Shown in pieces: positions 27,929 to 37,374 of a stretch of 64,000 bases of DNA; position 1 is the first letter of the stretch, and each line of letters starts with the position of its first letter. Below the pieces are notes generated by a model. It was not told the origin of the DNA, did no database searches, and saw nothing but the letters and a program-made list of their open reading frames with translations. The stretch lies in assembly GCA_017551025.1 (NCBI GenBank), contig JAFZNG010000009.1:1-64000 (forward strand), written 5' to 3'. The translations under genes were made by a program, and so were the position numbers. The DNA is from Paludibacteraceae bacterium (GTDB taxonomy: Bacteria; Bacteroidota; Bacteroidia; Bacteroidales; Paludibacteraceae).

Positions 27929-29204
27929 TTTTGACCGGCGTCTTGGGGAAGAAGATCCAGAAGGCGATCGCAACTACCAGTGCGTAAGCGGCAAAGGTGT
28001 ACCACGAAGTCTTCCAGCCGTCCCAGATTTGGGCAAACTGTGCAGCTTCGCCCAGGGAATAGACATTCTTGTTGACGATAGCTTGTGCGGCCAGCGTACC
28101 GATCGTAGCACCCACGCCGTTGGTCATCACCATAAACAGACCTTGGGCACTCGAGCGCATCGACGGATCGGTCTCCTGGTCAACATAGAGCGCACCGGAT
28201 ATATTGAAGAAGTCAAACGCAAAGCCGTAAACGACGCAACTCAGTACGAACAGCAGTACGCCCGGCATACCCGGGTCGCCCATGCCGAAGAAGGCAAAGC
28301 GCAGTACCCATGCCAACATAGCCAGCAACATGACGTTCTTGATACCGAACTTCTTGAGGAAGAACGGGATCAGAAGGATGCAGACGGCCTCGCAAATTTG
28401 CGAGATAGAAACGAGCATCGTACTATGCTTTACGGCGAAGGCTTCTACGAAGTCGGGACTTGCAGAGAAGCTACCCAGGAAGGGTGTTGCAAAACCGTTG
28501 GTGATCTGCAGGCTGACACCCAGGAACATACAGAAGATGAAGAACAATGCCATCTTCTTCTGCTTGAACAGAGCAAAAGCTTTCAGTCCGAGTGCTTCTA
28601 CCAGGTCTACCTTGCCCTCCACTTTCTTGATCTCGCAATTGGGCAACGTGAGTGCATATGCAGCCAGCAGAAGGCTCAATCCACCGCTAATAGCAAACTG
28701 ATGGGCTGTAGATTGGAAACCAAGCAGGTCGATGCACCACTCCATGGCGATAAATCCTACCGTACCGAATACACGGATCGGCGGGAAGTCCTTGACGGTA
28801 TCCATACCGGCTTTCACCAGTGCGTTGAAGGCTACAGAATTGGTCAGTGCGATCGTCGGCATGTAGAAGGCTACGGATACGGCGTAGAGCGTAAAGAGCG
28901 GACCGAACTGTACTGCATCACCGGCACTCAGACCGTAAATGCCCGCTGCACCCATAAACAGACCGGCCATCAGATGGCACAGACTCAGGGTCTTCTGGGC
29001 AGGCAACCAACGGTCGGCCACGATACCCATCAATGCGGGCATGAAGATAGATACGATTCCCTGGATAGAGTAGAAGATACCGATATGTGTACCCATACCG
29101 TGCTCGGCCAGGTAACGACCCATACAGATCAAGTATGAGCCCCAAACGGCGAACTCCAGGAAGTTCATGACAATCAGTCGAAACTGAAGCGATTTGTTTT
29201 TCAT
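27921..29204 (-). CDS. Nucleoside:H+ symporter family MFS transporter
   Basis: 427 residues, twelve hydrophobic segments. The start (LRLIVMNFLEFAVWGSY-like, here FRLIVMNFLEFAVWGSYL), GIVADRWLPAQ loop and the long central loop match the NupG/XapB group that imports nucleosides. Could supply nucleosides released by secreted nucleotidases. Lies in a minus-strand run after prfC. Confidence 0.85.
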   Translation of the reverse strand: MKNKSLQFRLIVMNFLEFAVWGSYLICMGRYLAEHGMGTHIGIFYSIQGIVSIFMPALMGIVADRWLPAQKTLSLCHLMAGLFMGAAGIYGLSAGDAVQFGPLFTLYAVSVAFYMPTIALTNSVAFNALVKAGMDTVKDFPPIRVFGTVGFIAMEWCIDLLGFQSTAHQFAISGGLSLLLAAYALTLPNCEIKKVEGKVDLVEALGLKAFALFKQKKMALFFIFCMFLGVSLQITNGFATPFLGSFSASPDFVEAFAVKHSTMLVSISQICEAVCILLIPFFLKKFGIKNVMLLAMLAWVLRFAFFGMGDPGMPGVLLFVLSCVVYGFAFDFFNISGALYVDQETDPSMRSSAQGLFMVMTNGVGATIGTLAAQAIVNKNVYSLGEAAQFAQIWDGWKTSWYTFAAYALVVAIAFWIFFPKTPVKKG

Positions 29205-29230
29205 AATGATATAAAGTTTAATTTTTTTCG

Positions 29231-29262
29231 TAATGACGTAATGACGTAATGACGTTATTACG
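29231..29262 (+). repeat. Octamer array TAATGACG
   Basis: Three TAATGACG units then TTATTACG, between the MFS gene and prfC. A related array is at 42705-42736. Period 8, unlike the heptamers. Confidence 0.7.
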
Positions 29263-29267
29263 AGTTG

Positions 29268-30800
29268 TTAAAATTCACTTGTGAAGTGGAATTTAATATG
29301 CTTATAGTCTTGCTGCGCCATGTTAAGCACGTAGCCGCTGTCGGCCATGAAGACGTCACGTCCGTCTTTGTCGTGGGCCATGTACTGTGCCTTGCGCTTT
29401 TTGAACATGTCCAGTTCGGCCTCTCCTTCTTTGTCGGTCACCTCAATCCAACAGGCTTTGTACATCTGTAGCGGTTCCCAGCGACACTTGGCCTGGTACT
29501 CGTGCTCCAGACGGTACTGGATCACCTCAAACTGCAGTTGTCCTACCGTACCGATAATCTTGCGGCCGTTCATCTGGCTCACAAACAACTGGGCGACACC
29601 TTCGTCCATGAGCTGGTTGATACCTTTCTCCAGTTGCTTTTGCTTCATCGGGTCGGCATTCTCGATATACTTGAACATCTCCGGTGAGAAGCTGGGCAAC
29701 CCGCGGAAGTGGAGTTCTTCGCCCGAGGTCAGCGTATCGCCTATCTTGAAGTTGCCGGTGTCGGGCAGACCTACTACATCGCCTGCAAAGGCTTCATCTA
29801 CAGTTTCTTTCTTCTGCGCCATAAAACAGGTAGGCGCCGCAAAACGCATCTGTTGCTGTTTTCGTACGTGCTTATAGTAGGTGTTGCGCACAAACTTGCC
29901 GCTGCAAATCTTGAAGAACGCGATACAAGAGCGGTGGTTCGGATCCATGTTGGCGTGGATCTTAAAGCAGAAAGCTGTGAACTTGTCCTCCATCGGTTCT
30001 ACGGTCCGCTCTTCTGCCGTCACGGGCAGCGGAGAGGGGGCGTTCGCCACTAGAAAGTCCAACAACTCCTGTACGCCGATGGTCTTGTAGGCCGAGCCAA
30101 AGAATACCGGTGCCAGTTCGCCACGCAGGTAGGCCTCTTTATCAAATTCGGGATAGACGCCGTCGATCATCTCCAGGTCTTCCTCCAGTTTGGGTGTCAG
30201 GTCTGCAGGACGGTTGCTGAGCGCAAACACCGACTCGAATTTCAGTCCCTGGCCGTTGGCCCAGGTGACGGGCGTTACGTGAATCTGCAGTTCGCGTTCC
30301 ACCTCGTCCATCAGGTCGAAGGGATCTTTACCCTCGCGGTCCATCTTGTTCATGAACACCATGACGGGCGTCTTGCGCATGCGGCATACTTCCATTAGTC
30401 GGCGCGTCTGGGTCTCCACTCCCTTGGCGGAGTCGATGACTACGATTGCCGAATCCACGGCTGTCAGGGTGCGGAAGGTGTCCTCCGCGAAGTCTTGGTG
30501 ACCCGGCGTGTCGAGGATGTTTATATGGTAGGTGGTATCTTTTTCGGGACCGGAGCCACTCCGGTAATCGAAGCCCATGACGGAGGTGGCTACGGATATA
30601 CCACGCTGCTTCTCGATCTCCATCCAGTCGGAGGTGGCGGTACGGCGTATCTTGTTCGACTTTACGGCACCGGCTACGTGGATCGCACCACCGTATAGCA
30701 GCAGTTTCTCGGTGAGCGTCGTCTTACCGGCATCCGGGTGCGAGATGATCGCAAAGGTCCGTCGACGCAGTATTTCTTGTTGTTCCTGGGATGAGAGCAT
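29268..30800 (-). CDS. prfC: Peptide chain release factor 3
   Basis: 510 residues. GTPase domain: [15 protein letters not shown] (P-loop, about 20-34), [26 protein letters not shown], and [11 protein letters not shown]. Then the RF3 C-terminal domain with [13 protein letters not shown]. Recycles RF1/RF2 after termination. The start codon overlaps the pheT stop by one base. Confidence 0.97.
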   Translation of the reverse strand: MLSSQEQQEILRRRTFAIISHPDAGKTTLTEKLLLYGGAIHVAGAVKSNKIRRTATSDWMEIEKQRGISVATSVMGFDYRSGSGPEKDTTYHINILDTPGHQDFAEDTFRTLTAVDSAIVVIDSAKGVETQTRRLMEVCRMRKTPVMVFMNKMDREGKDPFDLMDEVERELQIHVTPVTWANGQGLKFESVFALSNRPADLTPKLEEDLEMIDGVYPEFDKEAYLRGELAPVFFGSAYKTIGVQELLDFLVANAPSPLPVTAEERTVEPMEDKFTAFCFKIHANMDPNHRSCIAFFKICSGKFVRNTYYKHVRKQQQMRFAAPTCFMAQKKETVDEAFAGDVVGLPDTGNFKIGDTLTSGEELHFRGLPSFSPEMFKYIENADPMKQKQLEKGINQLMDEGVAQLFVSQMNGRKIIGTVGQLQFEVIQYRLEHEYQAKCRWEPLQMYKACWIEVTDKEGEAELDMFKKRKAQYMAHDKDGRDVFMADSGYVLNMAQQDYKHIKFHFTSEF

Positions 30801-33274
30801 TAGCGTAGCGTGGCGTTAAACTTCTGTTCAAATGTTTTCTTGAGTCGCTCCATGGTGGCCTCTATCTGCTTGTCCTTGAGCGTGTTCTCCTTGTCCTGCA
30901 GGATAAACGAAAGGGCATAACTCTTCTTGCCTTCTTCCAGGTTCTTACCCTCATATACATCGAATAGGAAGACGTTCTTGAGCAACTTACGTTCGGTCTC
31001 AAAGGCGGCACGCGCCAGGTCAGCAAACTCGATGGTCTTGTCCACCAGCAGCGCAAAGTCGCGTTTTACCTCCGGATATTTCGGCAGGTCTTCGATGACG
31101 GCTTTGTACTGTTTGTTTTGCTTGAGCAGTTGACGCCAGTCGAGGTCAGCGTAGTAAACCGACTGATCGATATCGAACTGACCGAGCACTTTGCGATCGA
31201 CGATGGCGATGAAGCCGAGTGCCTTGCCGTTGGGTGCGATTAGTTGCAGGCCGTCCTGGAAGAGTTCGTTCTCCAGACGCTCTGTTTTGAGTTTGTCAAC
31301 AGCCACACCCATACGGGTCAGGATATTGTTGACATATGCATGCAGTTGGTAGAAACTGGTCTTCTCCTCTTTGCGCACCCAACTCAGGGCGGTCTTGTTA
31401 CCCGTCAGCCATAGGGCCAAGTGCGGTTCTTCGCTGTATTCGATGAGCGGGTTCTCCGGGTTGTGCTCGCGAGCGGCAGGATTGGCCTTGTAGTGGTAGG
31501 CGTTGCCGAACTCGTAGAACTTGAGGTCGCTGTTCTTGCGGTTGGCGTTGCGTGCGATCGATTCCAGTCCACCGAAGAGCAGGGTCTGACGCATCACGCC
31601 CAGGTCCTGACTCAGCGGGTTCATGATCTTCACGCACTCCTGTAGCGGCATTTGTTGCAGCGGCTCGTAGTAGGCTACTTTGGTCAGCGAGTTATTCATG
31701 ATCTCGTTGAATCCCTGTGCCGTCAGTTGCTCCGAGATGCGGGTCTGCAACTTCACGGGGTTGGGCTTCACACCATAACTCAGACTGGTGTTTAGTTTCT
31801 CGGGGAACTCGATATTATTGAAGCCGTAGATACGCAGGATATCCTCTACTATGTCGCACTCACGCTGCACATCCACGCGGTAACGCGGTACGGCTACTTG
31901 CCATTCGTTGCCGTTCTTCGCTTTGATTTCTATTTCCAGCGCCGTGAGAATCGTCTCGATGGTCTCTTCGCTCAGGTTCTTGCCGATGAGGCTGTTGACG
32001 CGCTGTATGTCGATCGTGACGGGCCACGGCTCAAACTCCGTCTGCCCGTTGTCGCTGATTTCCATGGCGATTTGTCCGCCTGCTACCTCCTGTATCAGCA
32101 GGGCGGCACGCTTCAGTACGTACGGCGTGTTGTTGGGGTCGCATCCACGTTCGTAGCGGAACGATGCATCCGTCTGCAACTGGTGGCGACGACTGGTCTT
32201 GCGAATCGATACGGGATCGAAGTAAGCGCTCTCGAGGAAGACGTTCTTGGTCTGCTCCGTCACACCGCTATCCAGTCCGCCGAATACACCGGCGATACAC
32301 ATGGGCTCCTCGGCATTGCAGATCATGAGGTCTTTCTCGTTCATTTCGCGCACTACACCGTCCAGGGTGGTGAACTTCTGACCCTGCTCGGCGCACTTGA
32401 CGATCACCTGACGGCCTTTGATCTTATCGGCATCAAAGGCGTGCAGCGCCTGACCGCATTCGTGCAGTACGAAGTTGGTGACATCTACGATATTGTTGAT
32501 CGGACGCAGCCCGATGGTCGTCAGCGCTTTCTTGAGCCAGTCGGGTGATTCCTTGATTTCTACGCCACGGATGCTCACGCCGGTATAGCGCGGACATGCT
32601 TCCTGGTTCTCGATGCGGACTTGGATCTCCAACTCATGGTTATCTACATGGAAGGCTTCTACGGACGGTTTCTTGAGGCTGACCGTGCCGGGCTGATGAC
32701 TCTGATAGTACGCATACAGGTCGCGTGCTACGCCGTAATGACTGGCAGCATCCGAACGGTTGGGCGTGATGTCTACCTCGATCAGGGTGTCGTTCTCCAG
32801 GTGGTAGTACTCCGCCGCTGTCATGCCTACGGGTGTATCTTCGGGCAGCACGATGATGCCGGCATGGTCGGTACCAACGCCTATCTCGTCTTCTGCGCAA
32901 ATCATGCCCCACGACTCCTCGCCGCGCAGTTTGCCTTTCTTGATAGTAAACGACTGGTCGCCGTCATAGAGCACGGTGCCTACGGTGGCTACGATTACTT
33001 TCTGTCCGGCGGCTACGTTGGGTGCACCGCACACGATAGGCAGCGGTTCGCCTTCGCCGATGTTCACTTTCGTTACGTGCAGGTGGTCGCTGTTGGGGTG
33101 GGCTTCGCAGGTGAGCACTTCACCTACTACCAGTCCCTTCAGTCCGCCGCGGATGGTTTGTACTTCTTCTACACCGCCTACCTCCAGTCCGATAGAGGTC
33201 AGGATCTGAGCTACAGTCTGCGCATCGTCCTTGAGGTCGATATAACGCTTCAGCCAATTGTAAGATATACTCAT
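30800..33274 (-). CDS. pheT: Phenylalanyl-tRNA synthetase beta subunit
   Basis: 824 residues from ATG at 33274 ([15 protein letters not shown]); a longer frame to 33304 enters the promoter leader. Domains: tRNA-binding EMAP-like domain (about 40-150, [13 protein letters not shown]), B3/B4 with [12 protein letters not shown]5, the catalytic-like core and a C-terminal anticodon-binding FDX-ACB domain ([16 protein letters not shown]). Works with PheS, which is not in this window. Own promoter just upstream. Confidence 0.96.
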   Translation of the reverse strand: MSISYNWLKRYIDLKDDAQTVAQILTSIGLEVGGVEEVQTIRGGLKGLVVGEVLTCEAHPNSDHLHVTKVNIGEGEPLPIVCGAPNVAAGQKVIVATVGTVLYDGDQSFTIKKGKLRGEESWGMICAEDEIGVGTDHAGIIVLPEDTPVGMTAAEYYHLENDTLIEVDITPNRSDAASHYGVARDLYAYYQSHQPGTVSLKKPSVEAFHVDNHELEIQVRIENQEACPRYTGVSIRGVEIKESPDWLKKALTTIGLRPINNIVDVTNFVLHECGQALHAFDADKIKGRQVIVKCAEQGQKFTTLDGVVREMNEKDLMICNAEEPMCIAGVFGGLDSGVTEQTKNVFLESAYFDPVSIRKTSRRHQLQTDASFRYERGCDPNNTPYVLKRAALLIQEVAGGQIAMEISDNGQTEFEPWPVTIDIQRVNSLIGKNLSEETIETILTALEIEIKAKNGNEWQVAVPRYRVDVQRECDIVEDILRIYGFNNIEFPEKLNTSLSYGVKPNPVKLQTRISEQLTAQGFNEIMNNSLTKVAYYEPLQQMPLQECVKIMNPLSQDLGVMRQTLLFGGLESIARNANRKNSDLKFYEFGNAYHYKANPAAREHNPENPLIEYSEEPHLALWLTGNKTALSWVRKEEKTSFYQLHAYVNNILTRMGVAVDKLKTERLENELFQDGLQLIAPNGKALGFIAIVDRKVLGQFDIDQSVYYADLDWRQLLKQNKQYKAVIEDLPKYPEVKRDFALLVDKTIEFADLARAAFETERKLLKNVFLFDVYEGKNLEEGKKSYALSFILQDKENTLKDKQIEATMERLKKTFEQKFNATLR

Positions 33275-33301
33275 ATCGTTTCGTTTATTCCAATTTGGCT
33301 G

Positions 33302-33333
33302 CAAAGGTACGAAAAAAAATCCGAATGTGCAAA
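33302..33333 (-). promoter_or_regulatory. Promoter of the pheT-prfC run
   Basis: Minus strand: TTTG (complement of 33330-33333), 20 bp, TACCTTTG (complement of 33302-33309). It lies about 30 bp before the pheT ATG. Confidence 0.8.
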
Positions 33334-33427
33334 TTATGCTCGAATAAATTTGCCATTTGCTGGATTTTTTTGTATGTAGCTTCGAAAGGTCCCTTTAGGG
33401 TAGTAGGTCGAAGGTACAAAAAAAATC

Positions 33428-34303
33428 TCACATACGCCTTCCGTCGAGTTGACGAATGTCTTCCTGGATCTGGCGGCTGAGGGCCTCGAGCGAGTCGAAG
33501 CGTTGTTCCGGTCGCAGGAAGCGCAGCAAGGCTACCGACAGTTCGCGGTCGTACAGGTCCAGTCGGAGTTCGGGGATGTGCAGTTCGATCGATACGGGGT
33601 TCTCACCCAGGGTGGGGTTGGTGCCGATATTCAGGATAGCCGCACGAGTATGCCCGTGTCCCAGATCGGCCCTTACGGCATATACGCCGCAGGGGGGCAG
33701 CAGTTTCTTGGGTTCGGCGAGACGGATGTTCGCCGTCGGAAAACCTAAGGTGTGTCCGATGCCGCGTCCGTGCACCACCGTGCCGCTCAGCCTGTAGGGA
33801 TAACCCAGCAAGCGGTTGGCCAGTTCCAGGTCGCCGGCCTGAATGGCGTTGCGTATCTCCGTCGAACTGATATGTGCTTGTTCGGTAGTATATTCCTCCG
33901 CCTTAATCACCTGTATACCTACCTGCCGGCCGATCTGTTGCAGCGTATCGATATCCTGGATGCGGTCGCTACCGAAACGGTGGTCATAACCTACCAGCAG
34001 GGCATCCACCTCGTGCTCTTCGTGCAGGCGTTGCATGAACTGCTCGGCGGTGAGCATGCGTATCTGTCGGAAGTCGAACAGCAGCACCTCGGCATAACGG
34101 CTGAGCATCGCTTTGCGTTCTTGGGTCGAACTGAGCAGGCGAGGCTGATACCCCATTTGTAGTACTTCGCGGGGATGGGTGTCAAAACTGACAATCAGCG
34201 GAGCGAGGCCACGTTTGTGTGCCTCGTCCTGCAGACGGCCGAACAGGAACTGATGTCCCCTGTGTACACCGTCAAAAAATCCTATGGTTGCTATCCGTTT
34301 CAG
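33428..34303 (-). CDS. ribF: Bifunctional riboflavin kinase / FAD synthetase with non-standard start
   Basis: About 291 residues if started at CTG 34303. The FAD synthetase nucleotidyltransferase signature IGFFDGVHRGHQ lies upstream of the first in-frame ATG (34156), so the ATG cannot be the start. In-frame codons between the upstream TGA and the signature offer only CTG or ATA. A heptamer-like array (34301-34326) covers this edge and may have replaced the original start. Further motifs: FDTHPREVL, GYDHRFGSDR, and the flavokinase GIGHTLGFPTANI and NIGTNPT. Makes FMN and FAD. Confidence 0.85.
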   Translation of the reverse strand: MKRIATIGFFDGVHRGHQFLFGRLQDEAHKRGLAPLIVSFDTHPREVLQMGYQPRLLSSTQERKAMLSRYAEVLLFDFRQIRMLTAEQFMQRLHEEHEVDALLVGYDHRFGSDRIQDIDTLQQIGRQVGIQVIKAEEYTTEQAHISSTEIRNAIQAGDLELANRLLGYPYRLSGTVVHGRGIGHTLGFPTANIRLAEPKKLLPPCGVYAVRADLGHGHTRAAILNIGTNPTLGENPVSIELHIPELRLDLYDRELSVALLRFLRPEQRFDSLEALSRQIQEDIRQLDGRRM

Positions 34304-34326
34304 TGTTTTTAGTTTTCAGTTTTTTG
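34301..34326 (+). repeat. Heptamer-like array at the ribF start
   Basis: On the minus strand: AAAACTG, AAAACTA, AAAACAC and a partial unit. Same period as the other arrays; no ATG, GTG or TTG in the ribF frame here. Confidence 0.55.
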
Positions 34327-34345
34327 GCTCCGGAGCCTACTCCGG

Positions 34346-37312
34346 TTACATCCCCGGAGGCGGACCGGATGGCGGTGTCGGGGGTGGGGTGCCACCGCTC
34401 GGACCCTTCGAGGGATCGAAGCCCGATTCGATCATCTCCTGCATATGTCCCGCCATACCCTTGGCTTTTAGGCTGCCCATCCGGTTGACGCGCACCGAAC
34501 ACGTCAGCATGAAGTAGGTGGGCAGGGTGTTGTATTTGGCGTAGGTGATCGAGTTCTCGCCGACAACTTGCATGATGTTCTTCTTCTGGTTGAGAATATC
34601 ATATACGTTGAGCGAGAGGGTCACGATGTCCCAACTCTTGTCGATGGATGCATTGAGGATCACCTCATTGGCATTGCTTAGGTTGTAGCCGTAGCGGGCG
34701 GTATAACCACAGTCGGCGGCGATGGTCCACGACTTAGGCAGGTGGAACTCTATATCGCCCGTGATGCTCCAGTCAAATACATTGGATATGTTGCTGGCCG
34801 TCAGTGAGTTCTGCGTGCGGCTGTACGTGAAATTACCCTTTACGCCGACGTCTACCAGTTGGTGGGTGAAGCGCAGCGAGAGGTCTTCCTGTAGGCGTAG
34901 GTTGCCCGTCAGCGATTTCTGGCCCAGCATGAAGGTGTTGGATGCGATCATCGCTTCGATAGCGGCGGCCGTCTGGCCTCGCTGGATATAAGCGACGCGT
35001 TGGTTGTAGTTGATCGAGGTGCGGGTGTTGAATTGGAACTGCTTCTCCATGAAAGGCGTGTTATACATCAGATCGCCACCGATATTCCAGGGTAGCACAT
35101 CCGCGTTCACTGTCTGTTGGTACAATTTACCCGTCTCGTCGTATATCGAATTGTTGACCAGTGCATCTTTGGTCAGCGAACCCTGGATGCCGGTCATGAT
35201 GCTCGAGAAATTCTCCGAACTGAATCGGCTGTACATTACGCGCAGGTCGTGGCGGAAGGCAGGGTTCAATCCCAGGTTACCCACCGTCTCGTTCATCGCG
35301 TTCGAGTTGTTGCGCACGGGTTCCATCTGGCTGATAGTAGGTTGCGTCATCGTACCGCGATAACTGATGCGGGCAAACTCTTTCTTGCCGAACGAGTAGC
35401 GGAACTTGATACTCGGGGCGAAGTTCCAAACCGAGACCGTCGTGTCGCGTAGCAGGTCGCCGTACTGCGTACGAGAATGTGTCTGACCGGCTATGGCACG
35501 AATACCTACCGTCAGGTCCGATTTTGCGGTTACCCAGCGGTAATTGAGTTCCAGTTGCTCACTTATGTAGTTGTTGATGAGCGAGTTGCTGTAGGTGGAG
35601 TCGTAGGCGTACGTGCCGGCTACGGTGTCCTTGGAGTACTGATCCTTATGGCTCGTGCGATACCGTCCGCTGAACTGCGCCGCAATCTCCAACAGGTGGT
35701 TGGTGCTGTAGATAGGTTCTACGTACGAGGCGCGCAACGAATAGGCATGCGCATCGTTGCCGGAATTGGTAAACTGATCCACGCGGTTGGTTCCCGTCGC
35801 TACGGTCTTGTTGTAACTATTGGTGTTGGCGAACGAGTATTCGCCCTTGACGGTCAGCGCCCGACCGGGTTTGCGGAACTTACGATTGTACGTGAGTTTC
35901 AGCCCGGCATTCGTCGTGCGGGAGGTGTCGATCTTGTTCTGCGCACCCTGGTTGATCTGCACCGTGTCGAGCCAGTAGTCGTATTCCTTGTGCGAGAGGC
36001 CCGACTGACTGCCGTAACTCAGTTCCGGCTGGATAAGCAGCTTGTTGAGCGTGTCGATCTGATACTCCAGCTCCAGTCGCAGGTTGACGCCCCACGAGCG
36101 GTTCTCGCTCTGGCTGGTATTATTGCTCTGGTAGGTGGCAGAGTCGGCGTATTCTGTTTTCTTGGTTTCGCTTTCCGTCTCGTTGTACGCATGGTTGAGC
36201 GAGAGGTCTCCACCCAGCAACAGACTTGTCTTCGAATCCTTCTTTGTGATTTGTTCGTTGAGGTCCACGTTGGTGTTGATACCCAGGCTCTCGTTCCAGG
36301 TGATACCACTGTTGGCATCGTTTCCGAAGCCTTTGCGTCCGCGTCCCATGAGCATCTCGTTGGTGTTGTTCGCACCACCGATGATCGTCGTCTGACTCTC
36401 GTCCAACATTAGGTTCGTGAAGAGGTTCAGGTTGTAGCGGAAATCGTTGCTAAACCAGTGTTTGGTGCGGTCCCAGGGCGTAGCACCGTAAGCCGGATTA
36501 CCGTAGTCGAACCATCCGCCGTTGTTGGTGATCATGTCCATACCAAGCCCACCGGTGTACTTGCCGAACAAACCTTTCTTGCGGTCTTTCTTGAGCGTGA
36601 GGTTGATGATGTGTTCCGACTCATCGTCCTCAAAACCGGTTAGTTTTGCCATTTCGCTCTTCTGCTCGATGACCTGCACCTTATCGATCATGTCGGCCGG
36701 TATGTTCTTGGTGGCGGACTGTACGTCGTTGCCGAAGAACTTCTTGCCGTCCACCGTCACGCCGGTGATAGTCTCGCCGTTGACGGTTACGTTGCCTTCG
36801 CTGTCCACCGTGATGCCGTTCATCTTCTTCAGCAGGTCTTCTACCATGGCGTTCTCACCCATCTGGTAGGCGGTGGTGTTGTATTCTATCGTGTCGCCAC
36901 GCACCACCATTTCGGCGGCGTGACCTTGTACACGCACCTCCGACAAGGCTTGTACATCGTCCTCCAGTCGGATATTTCCAAGCGCCGCATCTTTGCCCTG
37001 CACCTTGACGGCGATCTTCTTGGCTTTGTAGCCTACGTTCGAGATCCACAACAGATAACTACCGTTCGCGATGCCATGCAGCGTGAACGTTCCCTCCAGG
37101 CTGGTCTGCGCACCCTGCACCAGGGTACTGTCCTGACCGTGATAACGAAACAGCCGCACCGTCGCCACCTCTATTCCGGCACCGTCTTTGTTCACCACCT
37201 TGCCGCTGACGCTATGTTGCGCCATGGAAGGTGAAAAATGAAAAATGAAAAGTGAAAGGACTACACATCCCAACCATTTCCGCATATTCATATTTTCGTA
37301 TTTTCTCATCAT
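34346..37312 (-). CDS. TonB-dependent outer membrane beta-barrel receptor
   Basis: Up to 988 residues; start ambiguous among clustered Met codons (37312, 37309, 37285), of which 37285 gives a typical signal peptide. After the signal comes a carboxypeptidase-regulatory-like domain (HSVSGKVVNKDGAGIEVATV), a plug domain (MVEDLLKKMNGITVDSEG, GVTVDGKKFFGND) and a C-terminal barrel of the outer-membrane beta-barrel family. The tail is proline/glycine rich, ending PPSGPPPGM. Substrate unknown. The hydrophobic core of its signal peptide is encoded by a heptamer array. Part of a long minus-strand run. Confidence 0.88.
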   Translation of the reverse strand: MMRKYENMNMRKWLGCVVLSLFIFHFSPSMAQHSVSGKVVNKDGAGIEVATVRLFRYHGQDSTLVQGAQTSLEGTFTLHGIANGSYLLWISNVGYKAKKIAVKVQGKDAALGNIRLEDDVQALSEVRVQGHAAEMVVRGDTIEYNTTAYQMGENAMVEDLLKKMNGITVDSEGNVTVNGETITGVTVDGKKFFGNDVQSATKNIPADMIDKVQVIEQKSEMAKLTGFEDDESEHIINLTLKKDRKKGLFGKYTGGLGMDMITNNGGWFDYGNPAYGATPWDRTKHWFSNDFRYNLNLFTNLMLDESQTTIIGGANNTNEMLMGRGRKGFGNDANSGITWNESLGINTNVDLNEQITKKDSKTSLLLGGDLSLNHAYNETESETKKTEYADSATYQSNNTSQSENRSWGVNLRLELEYQIDTLNKLLIQPELSYGSQSGLSHKEYDYWLDTVQINQGAQNKIDTSRTTNAGLKLTYNRKFRKPGRALTVKGEYSFANTNSYNKTVATGTNRVDQFTNSGNDAHAYSLRASYVEPIYSTNHLLEIAAQFSGRYRTSHKDQYSKDTVAGTYAYDSTYSNSLINNYISEQLELNYRWVTAKSDLTVGIRAIAGQTHSRTQYGDLLRDTTVSVWNFAPSIKFRYSFGKKEFARISYRGTMTQPTISQMEPVRNNSNAMNETVGNLGLNPAFRHDLRVMYSRFSSENFSSIMTGIQGSLTKDALVNNSIYDETGKLYQQTVNADVLPWNIGGDLMYNTPFMEKQFQFNTRTSINYNQRVAYIQRGQTAAAIEAMIASNTFMLGQKSLTGNLRLQEDLSLRFTHQLVDVGVKGNFTYSRTQNSLTASNISNVFDWSITGDIEFHLPKSWTIAADCGYTARYGYNLSNANEVILNASIDKSWDIVTLSLNVYDILNQKKNIMQVVGENSITYAKYNTLPTYFMLTCSVRVNRMGSLKAKGMAGHMQEMIESGFDPSKGPSGGTPPPTPPSGPPPGM
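37231..37258 (+). repeat. Heptamer array encoding a signal-peptide core
   Basis: GTGAAAA, ATGAAAA, ATGAAAA, GTGAAAG. On the minus strand it codes for LSLFIFHFS in the TonB-dependent receptor signal peptide. Confidence 0.75.
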
Positions 37313-37374
37313 CCTTTCAATTTTCTTATCTCGCTCTGCTCGAACGATTCCTTCATCCTTTCAATTTTCAATTT
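37313..37374 (+). repeat. Spacer with short TTTTCAA repeats and a dispersed motif
   Basis: TTTTCAA-type units flank the stretch 37324-37350, TTCTTATCTC-G-CTCTGC-TCGAACGATT in three pieces. Nearly the same motif lies at 59281-59307 inside a tRNA-like remnant. Confidence 0.5.

Noticed and set aside
33409..33440. Promoter between ribF and pheT
   Set aside because: Spacing is 20 bp but both boxes are mutated (AAGG and TACCTTCG) and no gene follows; probably a degenerate copy.
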